Source: Saxidomus purpurata (Eukaryota > Mollusca > Bivalvia > Venerida > Veneridae). From it: a stretch of 64,000 bases of DNA. Made by a program: the position numbers and the translations under genes. The stretch spans positions 9,587,194 to 9,651,193 of the forward strand of contig JAFMSR010000008.1 of NCBI GenBank assembly GCA_022818135.1, written 5' to 3'. Below, one piece after another: positions 35,866 to 48,500 of this stretch (its first letter is position 1; the number at the start of each line of letters is the position of its first letter). The notes under the pieces were generated by a model. That model saw nothing but the letters and a program-made list of their open reading frames with translations. It was not told the origin of the DNA and made no database searches.

Positions 35866-37640
35866 CATTTGCTACTGCTACTGCCAACTTCTGCCTCTGT
35901 CAACTTCACGTTTTTGCTACTGCTACTGCCAACTTCTGCTTCTGCCAACTTCACGGTTTTGTTACTGCTTCTACCAGCTACTGCAACTGCCAACTTCACA
36001 TTTTGATACTGCTAATGCCAACTCTGCTACTTCCAACTTCACGTTTTTGCTACTGCTACTGTCAATTACTGCTACTACCAACTTCACGTTTTTGCTACTG
36101 CTACTGCCAACTTCTGCCTCTGCCAACTTCACGTTTTTGCTACTGCTACTGCCAACTTCTGCCTCTGCCAACATCACGTTTTTGCCACGGCTACTGCCAA
36201 CTTCTGTCTCTGTCAACTTCACGTTTTTGCTACTTCTACCACCAACTTCTGCTTCTGTCAACTTCACGCTTTTGCTACTGCTACTGCCACCTTCTGTCTC
36301 TGCGAACTTCTGCTTCTGTCAATTTCACGTTTTTGCTACTGCTACTGCCAACTTCTGTCTCTGCCAACTTCTGCTTCTGTCAACTTCACGTTTTTGCTAC
36401 TTCTACAGCCAACTTCTGCTTCTGTCAACTTCACGTTTTTGCTACTGCTACTGCCAACTTCTGTCTCTGCCAACTTCTGCTTCTGTCAACTTCACGTTTT
36501 TGCTACTTCTACAGCCAACTTCTGCTTCTGTCAACATCACGCTTTTGCTACTGCTACTGCCAACTTCTGTCTCTGCCAACTTCTGCTTCTGTCAACTTCA
36601 GGTTTTTGCTACTTCTACAGACAACTTCTGCTTCTGTCAACTTCACGTTTTTGCTACTGCTACTGCCAACTTCTGCCTCTGCCAACTTCACGTTTTTGCT
36701 ACTGCTACTGCCAACTTCTGCCTCTGCCAACATCACGTTTTTGCCACGGCTACTGCCAACTTCTGTCTCTGTCAACTTCACGTTTTTGCTACTTCTACCA
36801 CCAACTTCTGCTTCTGTCAACTTCACGCTTTTGCTACTGCTACTGCCACCTTCTGTCTCTGCGAACTTCTGCTTCTGTCAATTTCACGTTTTTGCTACTG
36901 CTAATGCCAACTTCTGTCTCTGCCAACTTCTGCTTCTGTCAACTTCACGTTTTTGCTACTTCTACAGCCAACTTCTGCTTCTAACTTCACGTTTTTGCTA
37001 CTGCTACTGCCAACTTCTGTCCCTGCCAACTTCTGCTTCTGTCAATTTCACGTTTTTGCTACTTCTACAGCCAACTTCTGCTTCTGTCAACTTCACGCTT
37101 TTGCTACTGCTACTGCCAACTTCTGTCTCTGCCAACTTCTGCTTCTGTCAACTTCACGTTTTTGCTACTTCTACAGACAACTTCTGCTTCTGTCAACTTC
37201 ACGTTTTTGCTACTGCTGCTGCCAACATCTGTCTCTGCCAACATCTGCTTCTGCCAACTTCACGTTTTTGCTACTTCTACAGCCAACTTCTGCTTCTGCC
37301 AACTTCACGTTTTTGCTACTGCCAACTTCTGTCTCTGCCAACTTCTGCTTCTGTCAACTTCACGTTTTTGCTACTGTTACTGTCAGCTATTGCTACCGCC
37401 AATTTCACGTTTTTGCTACTGCTACTGTGTACTTCTGCTTCTGCCAGCTACTGCCAACTTCAAGTTTTTGCTACTACTAATGCCAACTTAACGTTTTTGC
37501 TACAGCCAACTTCTACAACTTCCAATTTCACGTTTTTTTTTACTGATACTGCTAACTACTTCTACTGCCACCTCCGCGTTTTTGCCACTATTACTGCTAC
37601 TGCCAACTACTGCTTTTGCCAACTTCCTACCGATTATACA
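35866..37640. repeat. 1.8-kb minisatellite, 45-bp unit, open in all three plus-strand frames
   Basis: The basic 45-bp unit holds the blocks cttcacgtttttgctactg, ctactgccaacttctg and cctctgc. Many copies carry an 18-bp insert (tctctgccaacttctgct), giving 63-bp forms that alternate with 45-bp forms. Because 45 and 63 are multiples of three and the unit lacks stops, long plus-strand frames persist (up to about 598 codons) with 15-residue repeats such as LLLLLPTSASANFTF. A large internal duplication is visible: the block with ccacggctactgcc at 36185 recurs 559 bp later. I annotate it as a non-coding minisatellite, since the frame is not protected and no signal peptide or splice context supports a gene. 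Confidence 0.85.
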
Positions 37641-37718
37641 TGTTGAGGTTTTTGTCTATTTTCTGTCTGCCTGTCTCAGTTACTTCCATTTATTATGAAA
37701 CTCTAGCGCAAACTGATC

Positions 37719-38887
37719 TATACTGAACAAAATAAGTAACTTCCGCTGTGTTTAAGTGCAGATGTACGTAAATATGAAAAGAAGGGTTAAATTATTTTTA
37801 TATGTATTCTAAGAGTATTTCAATTTGAATTTGTGTGTAAATTTTTATCGCTCTACGTTCACGGAAAACTGATAAAATGTTTGATTAAAGGTGGTGGGGG
37901 TCATAGACCAAAATCACACATTAATACCGGGTATGGCCACCTTGATCATTGAGAACCGCTTGGCATCGTTGGCGCATAGAACCGACAAGTGTGTTCATTT
38001 CGGCCTGTGGAATGTTGTTCCACTCCTGGATTAAGGCTTGTTTAAGTTCATTGATGTTCGAAGGTGGAATAGGGCGACGTCTAACATGCTTGTCTAAATT
38101 ATCCCACAGGTGTTCGAACCTTGCCATCAATTCGATGAATGCAAAATCTCGACTTGTCGGAGAAGAGAACGCTATTCCATTGTTGCCTTATCCAGCAATG
38201 GTGTGTACGTCGCGTCAATACACAGTCAACGTAAAGACGACGTCCACGAAGACCACCCCCGCGCAGACGATTGCGTACATTTTGGGCAGATATTCGGTTG
38301 TTATGTGTACCAGGGGGTGTTAGCAGCAGTAGCAGTGGCAGTTTGAAAACGATTGCGTAGGTGTGTGTTCATCATATAGCGGTCTTGACCGGGCGTTGAG
38401 ACCCGTGGACGTCCACTACGTGGTAAATCTTCCGTACGCCCTGTTGCTTGAAAACTTTGCCTAAGGTTTCGATTAGCACGACTTGAGCTGCCAACAACCC
38501 CAGCAACCTCATTCGTCGCCATACCGGCATTAAGCATGCCGATGGCACGTTCACGTAAAATCAGTGGAGTTCTAAGCATGTCAAAAAGAAAGAAAACTTA
38601 ATAAAATTTTTATTTTTTCAACGTCTTTATCTTATTGACAACAAACTATAAAATCTGACTAAAAGGTTTAATTCTATAAACACGGATTATACTGGTCCGT
38701 GCATGCACGAGAAAATCTATTTTAACTTTTTCTTTTTGTGTAATACGTACAATCCAATTATAATTGGTTTTATGTGACACAGAATCGTTCGCCCGAACAT
38801 GTGTAGGGCATTGGATGTGTTGATTTATTTTTATAACATTAAAAATATATGCATAGAAATTGGAAGTTTCTTTTTTTGTTCAGTATA
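37719..38887. mobile_element. Second Tc1/mariner-type element, internally deleted
   Basis: Terminal inverted repeats of about 24 bp begin tactgaacaaaa at both ends (37719 on; reverse complement at 38878-38887 and inward), with TA at the borders. It is of a different family from the element at 23279. The interior holds transposase remnants on the minus strand. Confidence 0.82.
37921..38579 (-). pseudogene. Remnant Tc1-type transposase, middle deleted
   Basis: The N-terminal part (38579-38301) reads MLRTPLILRERAIGMLNAGM and a GRPRVSTPGQ motif typical of the DNA-binding half. Around 38140-38200 is VLFSDKSRF, the first catalytic motif with the usual ESRF glutamate changed to lysine. The C-terminal part (38130-37921) has FEHLWDNLDKHVRRRP and ends GGHTRY-stop. 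The second catalytic aspartate region is missing and frames shift between the pieces. Confidence 0.82.
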
Positions 38888-38889
38888 TA

Positions 38890-39660
38890 TCATGTTGATT
38901 GTTAAAGTGTATAAAAACTCTTTGACTTGTTTACCTTGATTAGAAGTAAATGTAAAATATATCAATCTGATCCCCAGTCCAGTAATTTGTTGTTGCATTG
39001 GCTGAGACGGCCTAATCCCGTCTCCACAAATATAATCAGTACCACTCGGTTTTTTTCTGCGGGAAAGTGTGCGGGACGAGGGGGCGGGGGAAAGATCGCT
39101 TGTGGAATACCGTTATCGTAAGCAGGGCCTATATAGTTCGTATAACATTCTGTTATTTAGATATTTATAAAAACAATCTGCAAATAGAAAGTTTAGGTAC
39201 AAACAAAAGATTGACACCCTTGATTCAGCTCGGTCATTTATAAGCTAGATATACCCAGAGTACGAAAAAAGGGGTTGTATGCATAACTAATGTACCATGT
39301 AGATCTCTTAGCTATCTTAATCTTACAGCAGAGGAAGCATGGCAAGATGTAGAATGCTTCAGAATGTCGGTCTGAGGAGACGCAGGGCGTATGTTGCAAG
39401 TAAATAAATAAATCAAAGTGACAGTATTTAACTGTGTAAGTGGAGCATACAAGTAGCAGTTCTGTATATAGGTGTAAATAAATTATTCGGTGAAAATGTT
39501 TGGTGAAGGGGTTTGGATAGAAAGACTTTACTTATTCACACGATTGTTCAACTCTATAAACAGGTGGTATCAACAACAAAAACATGGTCAAATGTGCGTC
39601 AAAGGGTAGATCATAATATCAAGCAGTTCAAGTGAAAAGGCGATAGGCCTAAACCGGAAA
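38890..39660. other. Gene-free stretch
   Basis: AT-rich sequence with no supported exon or repeat family recognised. Confidence 0.5.
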
Positions 39661-39664
39661 CACA

Positions 39665-40430
39665 TTTTTAGCTCGACTATTCGAAGAATAAGGAGGCTAT
39701 TGCACTCGCCCCGGCGTCGTGTCGGCGTCGGCGTCTGCGTTGGTTAAAGTTTTTTATAAAGTCAAATATCTTGAATATTATCAAAGGTATTGACTTGAAA
39801 CTCAAAATATATCTTTACCATCAATATCTACACCTGAGGAAGCAATCCCCTTAACTCTGATTTTTGACAGATTTATGCCCCTTTCTAACTTTTCAGTTTT
39901 AGTCAGAGATTTTTATAAACTCTAATATCTTGAATACTATCGAAAATATTGACTTGAAACTTAAAATGTATGTTTACTATCAACATCTTCACCACTGTTT
40001 TTGATTTTTGACATAGTTATACCCCTTTTTAATTTTTTCACAGTTTTTACCAGACTGAAATAATCGAAATGGCTTATTTTTGAAATGTCATAAGATAAGC
40101 AGTTATGCTTTTTTAATTTTATGCATATCAATTTTGAAATGTTACAAAGTTATTCATGATCAAGTATACAAAGTCATGTATTTCTTTGAAATTATCCCCC
40201 CTCTCCACCTCCTCCCTCCAGTTGGCTTACAGAATCCAGGGTAAGGCTTTGAACGTAATGTACATTTACAGAGGTCTTTCAACAAGTTTCATATCTTTGA
40301 CCTTAATTTAATTCTTATAGACAAATACACAATACACCAGTCCTGTTCTTAGACAACAAAACCCATATTACTGACAAGCTTTCGAATAGTCGAGCGTGCT
40401 GTCATGAGACAGCTCTTGTTATTTTGTATT
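39665..40430. repeat. Short copy of the 164-bp-unit element family C
   Basis: It starts ttagctcgactattcgaaga and ends with tttcgaatagtcgagcg followed by gagacagctcttgtt, so the ends are inverted. Inside are about two copies of the unit with aggtattgacttgaaactca and atttttgacagatttatgcc. The same unit forms the 11-copy array at 48790-50820. Confidence 0.7.
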
Positions 40431-40464
40431 GTCACCGCAAGGGGAACTAATCGCTGTGATAGAA

Positions 40465-41645
40465 CCATTTTAGGTTTTATTCCAGAAATCCCTTGATGAA
40501 GAATCACTGCAATCCCAGTGGAAGTCAGCAAATGCTGCTCCCATCTGCAAAGAATGCGAGAGGTCAATAATCGTCAACATAGGCCCATCTCACTAATACG
40601 TGTTCTATGTAATGTACTTGAACATATAGTGTCCTTCTCTATAGTGAAACACTTTACATACAATAGCATCCTCTACCACATGAAGCATAGGATTAGAGAA
40701 AAAAGATCCTGCGTGACCCAACTTGTAATTTTAATGAATGGCTTGGTCACCACAGACTCCAATCAGTTGTCATAAATGGCACAGTTCAGATGCCTTCCCT
40801 GTCTCCTCCTGTGTTCCAAAGGGGTCTGTACTAGGACTCCTGCTCTTCGGATCTTAGCATACATAAATGACCTTCCACATAATCAGTTCCAAAGTTCGCA
40901 TCTTTGCTGATGATACTGCAGTTTATCTAGCCTTGTCGTCAGCAAACAAATCGGCCACCCTCCAAAATGACCTCAAAGGGTTAGAAGAGTGGGAGTTGGA
41001 GTTGGACATGGAATTCAACCCCTCCGAATGTTAAGTAATCCACATCACTAGGGGGAAACATCCTATTCCCGCCCAGTATTATATTCATGGAGTCCTACTT
41101 GAGTATGTTACCCCGGCTAAATACATTGGGGGGATATCTCAAATAATATGTCGTGGGACGACCACATAAATAGGTCAACATTGAAAGCTAACCAAACATT
41201 ACGGTTTCTACGTAGAAAATTCAAGTTCAAATCCGAACTCACAAAGTTCATTGCTTACCAGACCCTAGTGAGACCCCAGCTGGAATGTGGCTCCGAGATA
41301 TGGTCACCCCATACCCAAACCCTCATAGACCAGATTGAGGGTGTCCAGAGAAGATCAGCTCGATGGATAAAGTCCGATGTTGGCCAAATATCCAATGTCA
41401 CCAACATGCTCCATTTCCTTAACCTACACAGACTAGATCTTAGGCGTATTGACAACAGATAATCTCTTTTGTATAAAATCCAAAACGAACAGTTCGCTGT
41501 CCCAATTGAAAGCTTCCAGTTCCCTTATCCCGCAGCACCACGTCACTTTCATTCCTCAAGTTAAAAGTAAGTCACAGCAACCACTGATTATTATAAGTAC
41601 TCCTCCTTCCCCAGAACTTTATACCACTGGAACCATCTTCAGTAT
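40465..41645 (+). pseudogene. Decayed LINE reverse transcriptase (jockey/CR1-like)
   Basis: In broken plus-strand frames: SQWKSANAAPICK (about 40515), RPISLIRVLCNVLEHIV (about 40580), REKRSCVTQLV, the active-site block VRIFADDTAVYL (FADD at about 40902-40913), then SWDDHINRSTLKANQTLRFL (41151 on), YQTLVRPQLECGSEIWSPHT, IEGVQRRSARWI and a tail near 41640 (PRTLYHWN-like). Several frameshifts and stops break it. It is a 3' fragment of ORF2 without the endonuclease. Confidence 0.85.
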
Positions 41646-41649
41646 TAGT

Positions 41650-43180
41650 CTTTGTGGCTGACGCGCCAAATGTCTACGTCTCGCGAGGGGTTTGACACCA
41701 AAGGAAGAGGGGGTAGATTTAGTGGTATATGACCTTTCAAAGATTAATCTCATACCGACTTTGTAACCGAACACACCGGTACAGTAGTCGCAATCAACGT
41801 GAAGAGTAGAGAGCGGGAATAAAGTAGTGACCGTTTGACACGGGATATCATTATTTGGGTGAGAACTCTCTTCATTATGTATGTCAATAACAATTTTGTC
41901 AAATTTAAACGATGATAGCACATTGATATTTCTTTTGCCAGTTTTAAAGTTATTTAGTTTTTACGATTCTGATGCAGAGTTGCGTCATCAACATGTAGGT
42001 AACACATGTGTTACTCTATTCACAATTGTGTGCCATAGCAATGAGGCTGATTCTACATCTGCCAAACATTTTTATCTCGGGTCATCAATTTGTTATTTTT
42101 TGACGGCAGTCCCTAGTGTTTTCCATGTTATTCCAGTTGATTGTGATACAATTTAAATTAATTCCATGTATGGCAACTGTGGGGCAATTCGACTAACTTA
42201 AGAATTCGACCAGTCAAACATTTCCCAATTAGACAGTGGATACCTCATATAACAAGAATCAAGCAGAATTTTTGTATTTGAAGAGCATGTGCCCCTATGG
42301 TTCTTACCACTGATAGGTCACATTACCATTGTAGGAATAATGCTAACTATTGTGCTATTAAACTAGGATATATTTTGGAGTGAAAGAAACCCAAATCCGC
42401 AATTTTTGTAACTCTCGATAAATATCCCAACCTGGGTTTTCTCCCAGTTTAATAAAGCGAAATAAAGTAACTCGCTGATTTTTGTTGGTCACACATGGAT
42501 GCACCAGATATGCAAACAAGAAAACCTGTCGGATTTGCCATTGATCATGTTGATCACGTGACACACCACTGACTAGAATGCCGCCATTTTCTTAAAATCT
42601 TGGTACAATGGAATAAAAACGTTTTGAGCATACAATCAGTACAAATTACTTCACTTGAATTGTGAAGTTAAACGGCGTTCGCTAGACCTGAGCTCCCGGG
42701 TTTTGACCCGTGAAAATTTCGAAATACCCGTATTTGACCCGCAATAAAAATGCCCGACTAGTCATATTTGACCCGTAGGAATTTTCATTCATGCGTCGAT
42801 TTCTTAGCGTACGTGTCAATCAACTTGTTAATTCCAAACACTCGGGCCGTTGCAACCGTTGACGCGTCAGAAAGTGAGAACGGAGGTGGAGATTGTATTT
42901 TAATCTACATGCTTTCAGTCAATCAGCGACGATCACGCACGTGCCCATTGCCTCAGCTTTGATAATTAAGTAGTGAACGGATGGTTGGATTTAAATGACA
43001 AACAATAAACACATGTTCGGCGTCGATTATTATGTGTAAAAGGTGTTGTTAACACGTGGCATATGAATGATGCAATCAAAAGAGATGGTGACTCTGGTAT
43101 TAGATAATGGGTCTAGACGAGTAATATATTCCAGTGTGTGATTCGTCGTGAGTTAAAATTAATTATAAGAGCGTATTTAT
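41650..43180. other. Gene-free stretch with one possible transcription start
   Basis: Around 42555-42600 a CACGTG E-box (gatcacgtgacac) precedes gccgccattttctt, a sequence often seen at animal promoters. It could be the first exon of the plus-strand SLC7 gene, but no splice link was shown. A block with repeated gacccgt and gaaaattt motifs lies at 42680-42790; a similar one lies at 44640-44780. Confidence 0.35.
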
Positions 43181-43181
43181 A

Positions 43182-44301
43182 TTAAAGTGACATTATGCTC
43201 ATCTTACTGCACATAGTGTATTTTTGATGACAGTTTTATAAAAGCAATTTTCGGTAGCTGTGCATTTAAATGTGTTAAACTAATGATAATGCCGCATTAA
43301 TATTTGAAGTTTGTGCTTTAGAAATTAAATAAATGGACTAATAAATAATAATTCCTTCCTTGGCAGTAATCTCCCTTGTGTAATTAATGTTGCTCGGCAG
43401 TGGAAGGAAAACAACTCAGACATGCATTTATTTATTTCTTAAATTGACTCTCCCAGTCAAAATAGGAAAAGTAATATTTGGAAAGTTATTATTTCGTACT
43501 GGTAGCAGGAAAAGTTTGTTGTATTGGGTCAAAAGTTATTATTTCCTCTACCCTTTTCACACACACCTATTTCAGCTGGAATTTTACTTTAAAGGTGGTC
43601 AATTACTTTTAAGCAACATTTTATGACAATTTTTACTTTTTGTATATTCTGTTAGAGATTAATTTAATGAACAAAAAGACCCATTACATTTAGTTAGATC
43701 CCTATCAGAAATTTACATTTTATTAACTTTTATGAAATTTTGTTATTACTCCCCTTTAATATAAAGTATTTAAAACATTGAGTATTTCTTTTTTATTTCA
43801 ATATAATTTCTACTTTTACATTTGAATTCAATAGATTTACAAATATCTTAACATTCTAAACCAAAATGCAAGTTTTAAACCTATGTGTAGCTTCTGAATT
43901 GATTTATTTCCAACCTATCTTAGGTGCGCACCCCAAGATAGGTAAAGGGAGGTAATAATATCTTTTCAAACTTGAATTTCTAATGAATTCCATCTAAATA
44001 TATAATATTTAATGCAAATATTTCACAAATATAATACAATAGGTCTTATATTTATATCTTTCCTTAGGCAAAGTATGTGTATCAAATTTTTACTTATGAT
44101 AAAATAACTCTAACTTGGTTGGGCAACCAGGATAGGGAAATCAAATTTTAAAAATACCTCCAGTGAAAATCTTACTTGAATTAAGCGCTAAGTGAACATA
44201 AATAAGTGTAAATGATCAGATGTTAAAGTTTCAAACAAATCTGTTACATGGCCAAATTCCAATTATAAACCTTTAAAAAAATGTGCATAATGTCACTTTA
44301 A
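43182..44301. mobile_element. TTAA-flanked element with short terminal inverted repeats
   Basis: TTAA at 43182-43185 and 44298-44301 flank the inverted ends agtgacattatgc and gcataatgtcact (13 bp). The left 110 bp recur almost exactly at 48263-48372. A strong palindrome (43914-43942, cctatctt, ggtgcgcacc, aagatagg) lies inside. There is no transposase, so it is a non-autonomous, piggyBac- or Kolobok-type candidate on the basis of TTAA only. Confidence 0.6.
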
Positions 44302-45530
44302 CTTTCATGTTAAAAGTTTAACTTGCAAATTGTTATAGACGTAATTTTCACTTCTAACTTCTGAGAGCCTTACTTTTCCATCCTGCATGAAAAACTTTAT
44401 ATAGAAAGATAAATAAATTAATAATCTTAATAAATTTGTGTCAAATAACCTTCAGTATTTGTTAATTCCAATGAAATCGCGGGAAAAAAGACGAAAATCG
44501 CGGACATGCGAGGTGGTGAAAGTATGCGACAAACGTGACATTTGAGACTGGGAAAGGGATCAGCAGCTAGATCTATCTAATTGAAGAATTTTTCGAAAAC
44601 ATAACGGTAGAGCTTCAGAACACAAAAAAAATATGATGTACAAGACTGGAAACCCTATGACCCATGGTTCGACCCTTCAAAATGTCACCTTGACTCTTGA
44701 AAATTTGATTTTGACCCTTGAAAATTTAGGCTGAAGAGTCAATGACCCTTGAGTTTCAAAGCCTACCGGACGCCCTGTTTAAATCTTCCCGATATACCGT
44801 AGTATACATAACTAGTATACGGTTTGATATTGTTTTCGGTACCTGAATATAATTGCTCGTTGAAAGGTATTTTAGCATGTTTTTCTGATGTTTTAAGAAA
44901 CATGGAAGAATTATTTTCGTCTGGTAATCAGAAGATGACTGCTATCACATGACTCCCCACGTGACTTTGTTGACAACATAGGTCAAGGTTGCGGGTACAC
45001 TCTAATGAAAAATAGATATTTTAGTGAATATGTAACAATTTGACTCTTGATTTCTGTGAGTCAACTTCAAGTAACTCATACAATAGAATTTGATCAAAAC
45101 TTCCTTCCTAGATTATAGAGGCAGTGTAATGGAAAAATTAAAAAGCCACCAACAATTCCTTGCCATCGGCTTTCCCTTGCTTGCCAGTAGCCTCTAATTA
45201 CACTAATCTTGATGTAATCCTTTGAAGTAGAGATTTTTGTATAATGACAATGAATTGGCCAACTTTCCTCAAAGTGACTCAAACATACAGAAGACTGAAA
45301 TAATGGACGAATAACATAAAAAACAGAAAATGTATGGAATAAAATTAATAATAATGAAAAAGAGTATTCAGGTGTCCATAGTTTTATGTAAAAATTATTA
45401 CAAAGTTTCCAAATAACAAATTTACTAGCAATTTAAACCTTGGTAAGTAGTGCAACCCTTTAGGCATATATTTGGTTAATAAAAAGGCAAGACTTTTCAT
45501 TTTTTCCCTTTCAGAGTTTCAAAGATTGCT
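44302..45530. other. Upstream region of the SLC7 gene
   Basis: No exon is supported. It holds a gacccttgaaaattt-type short repeat at 44640-44780 and a CACGTG site near 44960. The acceptor ccctttcag at about 45513 shows that the transporter has a spliced 5' UTR whose first exon lies further left. Confidence 0.4.
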
Positions 45531-45541
45531 TACTTCTAAAG

Positions 45542-48500
45542 ATGGGTCTGTGCAAGAGAACATCAAAATCCGAGGAAATCACTGAGGTGAATTTGGAAGG
45601 CGATGGCAGCGGCGTCAAAATGAAGAAACAGATAAGCCTGTTTCAAGGGGTTGCTATTATTGTCGGCATAATCATAGGCTCTGGGATTTTTGTATCCCCC
45701 GTGGGTATTCTTCAGAATGTTCGCTCTGTTGGAATGTCTTTTGTACTGTGGATAGTTTGTGGAATATACAATGCTCTTGGTGCAGTATGTTACGCTGAGC
45801 TTGGAACTAGTATACCTGAGTCTGGTGGAGAGTATGTGTACATTCGTCGAGCGTTTGGAGATATGGCATCATTTGTGTGCCTGTGGATTGATTTCCTACT
45901 CATTTGCCCTGTTGGTATTGCTGCAATGGGACTGATGTTTTCTGTGTACCTTCTCAAGCCTATATATCCAGACTGTGATATTCCAGAGACTCCACAGAGA
46001 TTGCTGGCGGCACTCATTACAAGTAAGTATACATAAAATTGTACCGATCTAGGAATCAAATCAGTTTTGGCAATAATTTTAAGGGAAAAAACAGTAATGG
46101 TGTCATATGAGGAAGCTTTAAAAATCTTCTCAAAAACTTGATAGCACAGAACTTAGATATTTGACACATAGCATTTTCTAGGGACTTCTAGCAAGATTGT
46201 TCAAATTGACCATGCCTTTGGGTTTACTTGGTTTTACATCTGTTCAAAGGTTACTGTTGGAAAAACTTAAAGAAATCATCTCTGGAACCACAATGCCTAG
46301 CTTTTAATAGATATTTGGCATATATAAATGTAGCATTATCTAATGGTTCTCTACCAAGATTGTTCAAATCATGACCCTTTGATCAAAATAGACCCTGCCA
46401 AGGGGCTCAGTTGATTTTACAAATTGTGATATAAATGGGGAAGTCTTTTAAAATTTTCATAGCTCAGAGCTTAGATATTGGCATTTAGCATTGCCTAGTT
46501 GTCCCACATACTGAGATTTCTTAAATCATACCACTTGCCAAGCTGGGGTCACTTGACATACTTTCTTCTTAGTTTTTACAGCTACCCTTTTCTGTAGTTT
46601 TAGTTTGTTTTCTGTGAAGGTGTTTTTGACTGTGTAATCACAAGTATGTTTTCTGTGAAGGTGTTTTTGACTGTGTAATCGCAAGTGGTAGCCAGGTAAG
46701 CAATATATGACCATCATGGCCCTCTTGTTATGGCAATTTGCCATTCCTCTTTAACTCTGGCTATTAGCAGTTTATAGTGATAGTTCATAGCAAGGGTGTC
46801 AGTTTGTGAAAGTAAAATTCTGAGGAACAATATACAGGGCTTTTAGGGACTTCCGATTTCAGTCCTTGCGTTTCTGTTCTAGGTAAGACTCTGTAAGAGT
46901 TCTACATAGTAACTCTACTAATAAACTTTTAACACATATAATCAGAATCTGAGATCTTATTGAAAGTCCAGAAGAGTTGAACAGTATTTATTGAGGGAAT
47001 CATCAAAATTCTCAATTTTTGTATTTTTATTACAGTTTGAAGAAAATTCGAATCAGATCTACATCCATTTTATCTGCCTTTCATAAATGGAAAGAAATTG
47101 AAAATCACTCTCAATTTTCTCTAGAATGTAGTGCCACTGTTGAAGAAATATAAAACCAGTTCTAGACTGACTTAGGTGTTCTCCTGCATGTAAACTTATC
47201 AAAATTTATTTCTGCTCCAGTGCAAACTTACGTTTTGTAATTATAATTTAGTATAGTATCAATAATAAAATTAAGAACATTGTTACATTTGCAACATGAC
47301 CAGTCTGTTTTTAACTGGGAAAAACATTCCATTAATTAGTACAGGTAACCTTATCAAAGCCTACATGTGTTTATGACTAAACTGTGTTGGCAGGGTCAAG
47401 GTTATTCCTGTTTTGATTGTTATCATTATTTGCATACTTTACACATGTAATATGTTGCAACATAATCACCATATGTATTGGATAAGGTTCCAGATGTCAG
47501 CCAGACTGGGAAATAAACAAAAAAACACAGACTTCCAAAACAATAAAATCCTGTACTTCTCTATCAAGTTTGTTCTGGTTTAGAGACAAGGATTGCTGTA
47601 AGTAATTCAGAAAATCGGTTAGGCACAAATACTTTCAAAATCATAAACTGCGACTGATATTTTAATTTGTAAACATAGCAAAAAGTTCAATAGTTTATTG
47701 AAAGACATATCAAGCCAATAAATCTTTAAAGTCAGTTCTATATTGTAAGATATATTCTGTTGTTTTCCTTACAACGAAAAACACAAAACATACATATAGA
47801 GGTCATTTATATAATGAAATAACCTTTTAACTATAATATATTACTATATATACTATAATCCAGGTTTTACATTGCACATGTTGACCTTGGGTCTTAATAT
47901 GATATTAAGACGCAGTGCTCTAAATATTTAGACGTAAATAAATAGTAATGCTATTAGATTGTCCTTGGGCTATATTGGTTTCCAAGTAGTTTCCGGACCG
48001 AAATCGCACATTTTCGCCTGTATCATGCGAACAAAATATTGTAGAAACCTGAAATTTTCTAACAATAAAGCTAGGTTCTTTGTTGACATCCTACTGTTTT
48101 CGATGGTATACTTTCGCCCGTAACATGCATAAGAAAGAGGCCTAAAAGGGGGCACTTAATTCCATTTGTATCCCAGTCTGTCCAAGTAGTTTTCCGGACC
48201 TTTTCTGTATGCGTACCATTCCACATAACAGAGCTATTTAATTCAAGTTTTACAAATTTAAATTAAAGTGACATTATGCTCATCTTACTGCACATAGTGT
48301 ATTTTTGGTGACAGTTTTATAAAAGCAATTTTCGGTAGCTGTGCATTTAAATGTGTTAAACTAATGATAATGTAACAGAGTCATGAAATTGATAATGTTG
48401 ATAATTAGTTTGTTATATATCTTCAAAGAGTATCTAGCAGCTTGTAATGAAATGTATTAATAGGATGGTCAGTATGGTCAATTGCTTTCAGTATGGCCAT

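Noticed and set aside
35777..37646. Long repetitive ORFs (up to 598 codons) as protein genes
   Set aside because: All three forward frames are open because of the unit length; there is no preferred frame, splice context or family match.
41881..42156. 91-codon plus-strand ORF
   Set aside because: No family resemblance, no splice signals, ordinary AT-rich sequence.
45790..46059. Minus-strand ORF opposite the first SLC7 exon
   Set aside because: It is a shadow of the transporter exon on the other strand.
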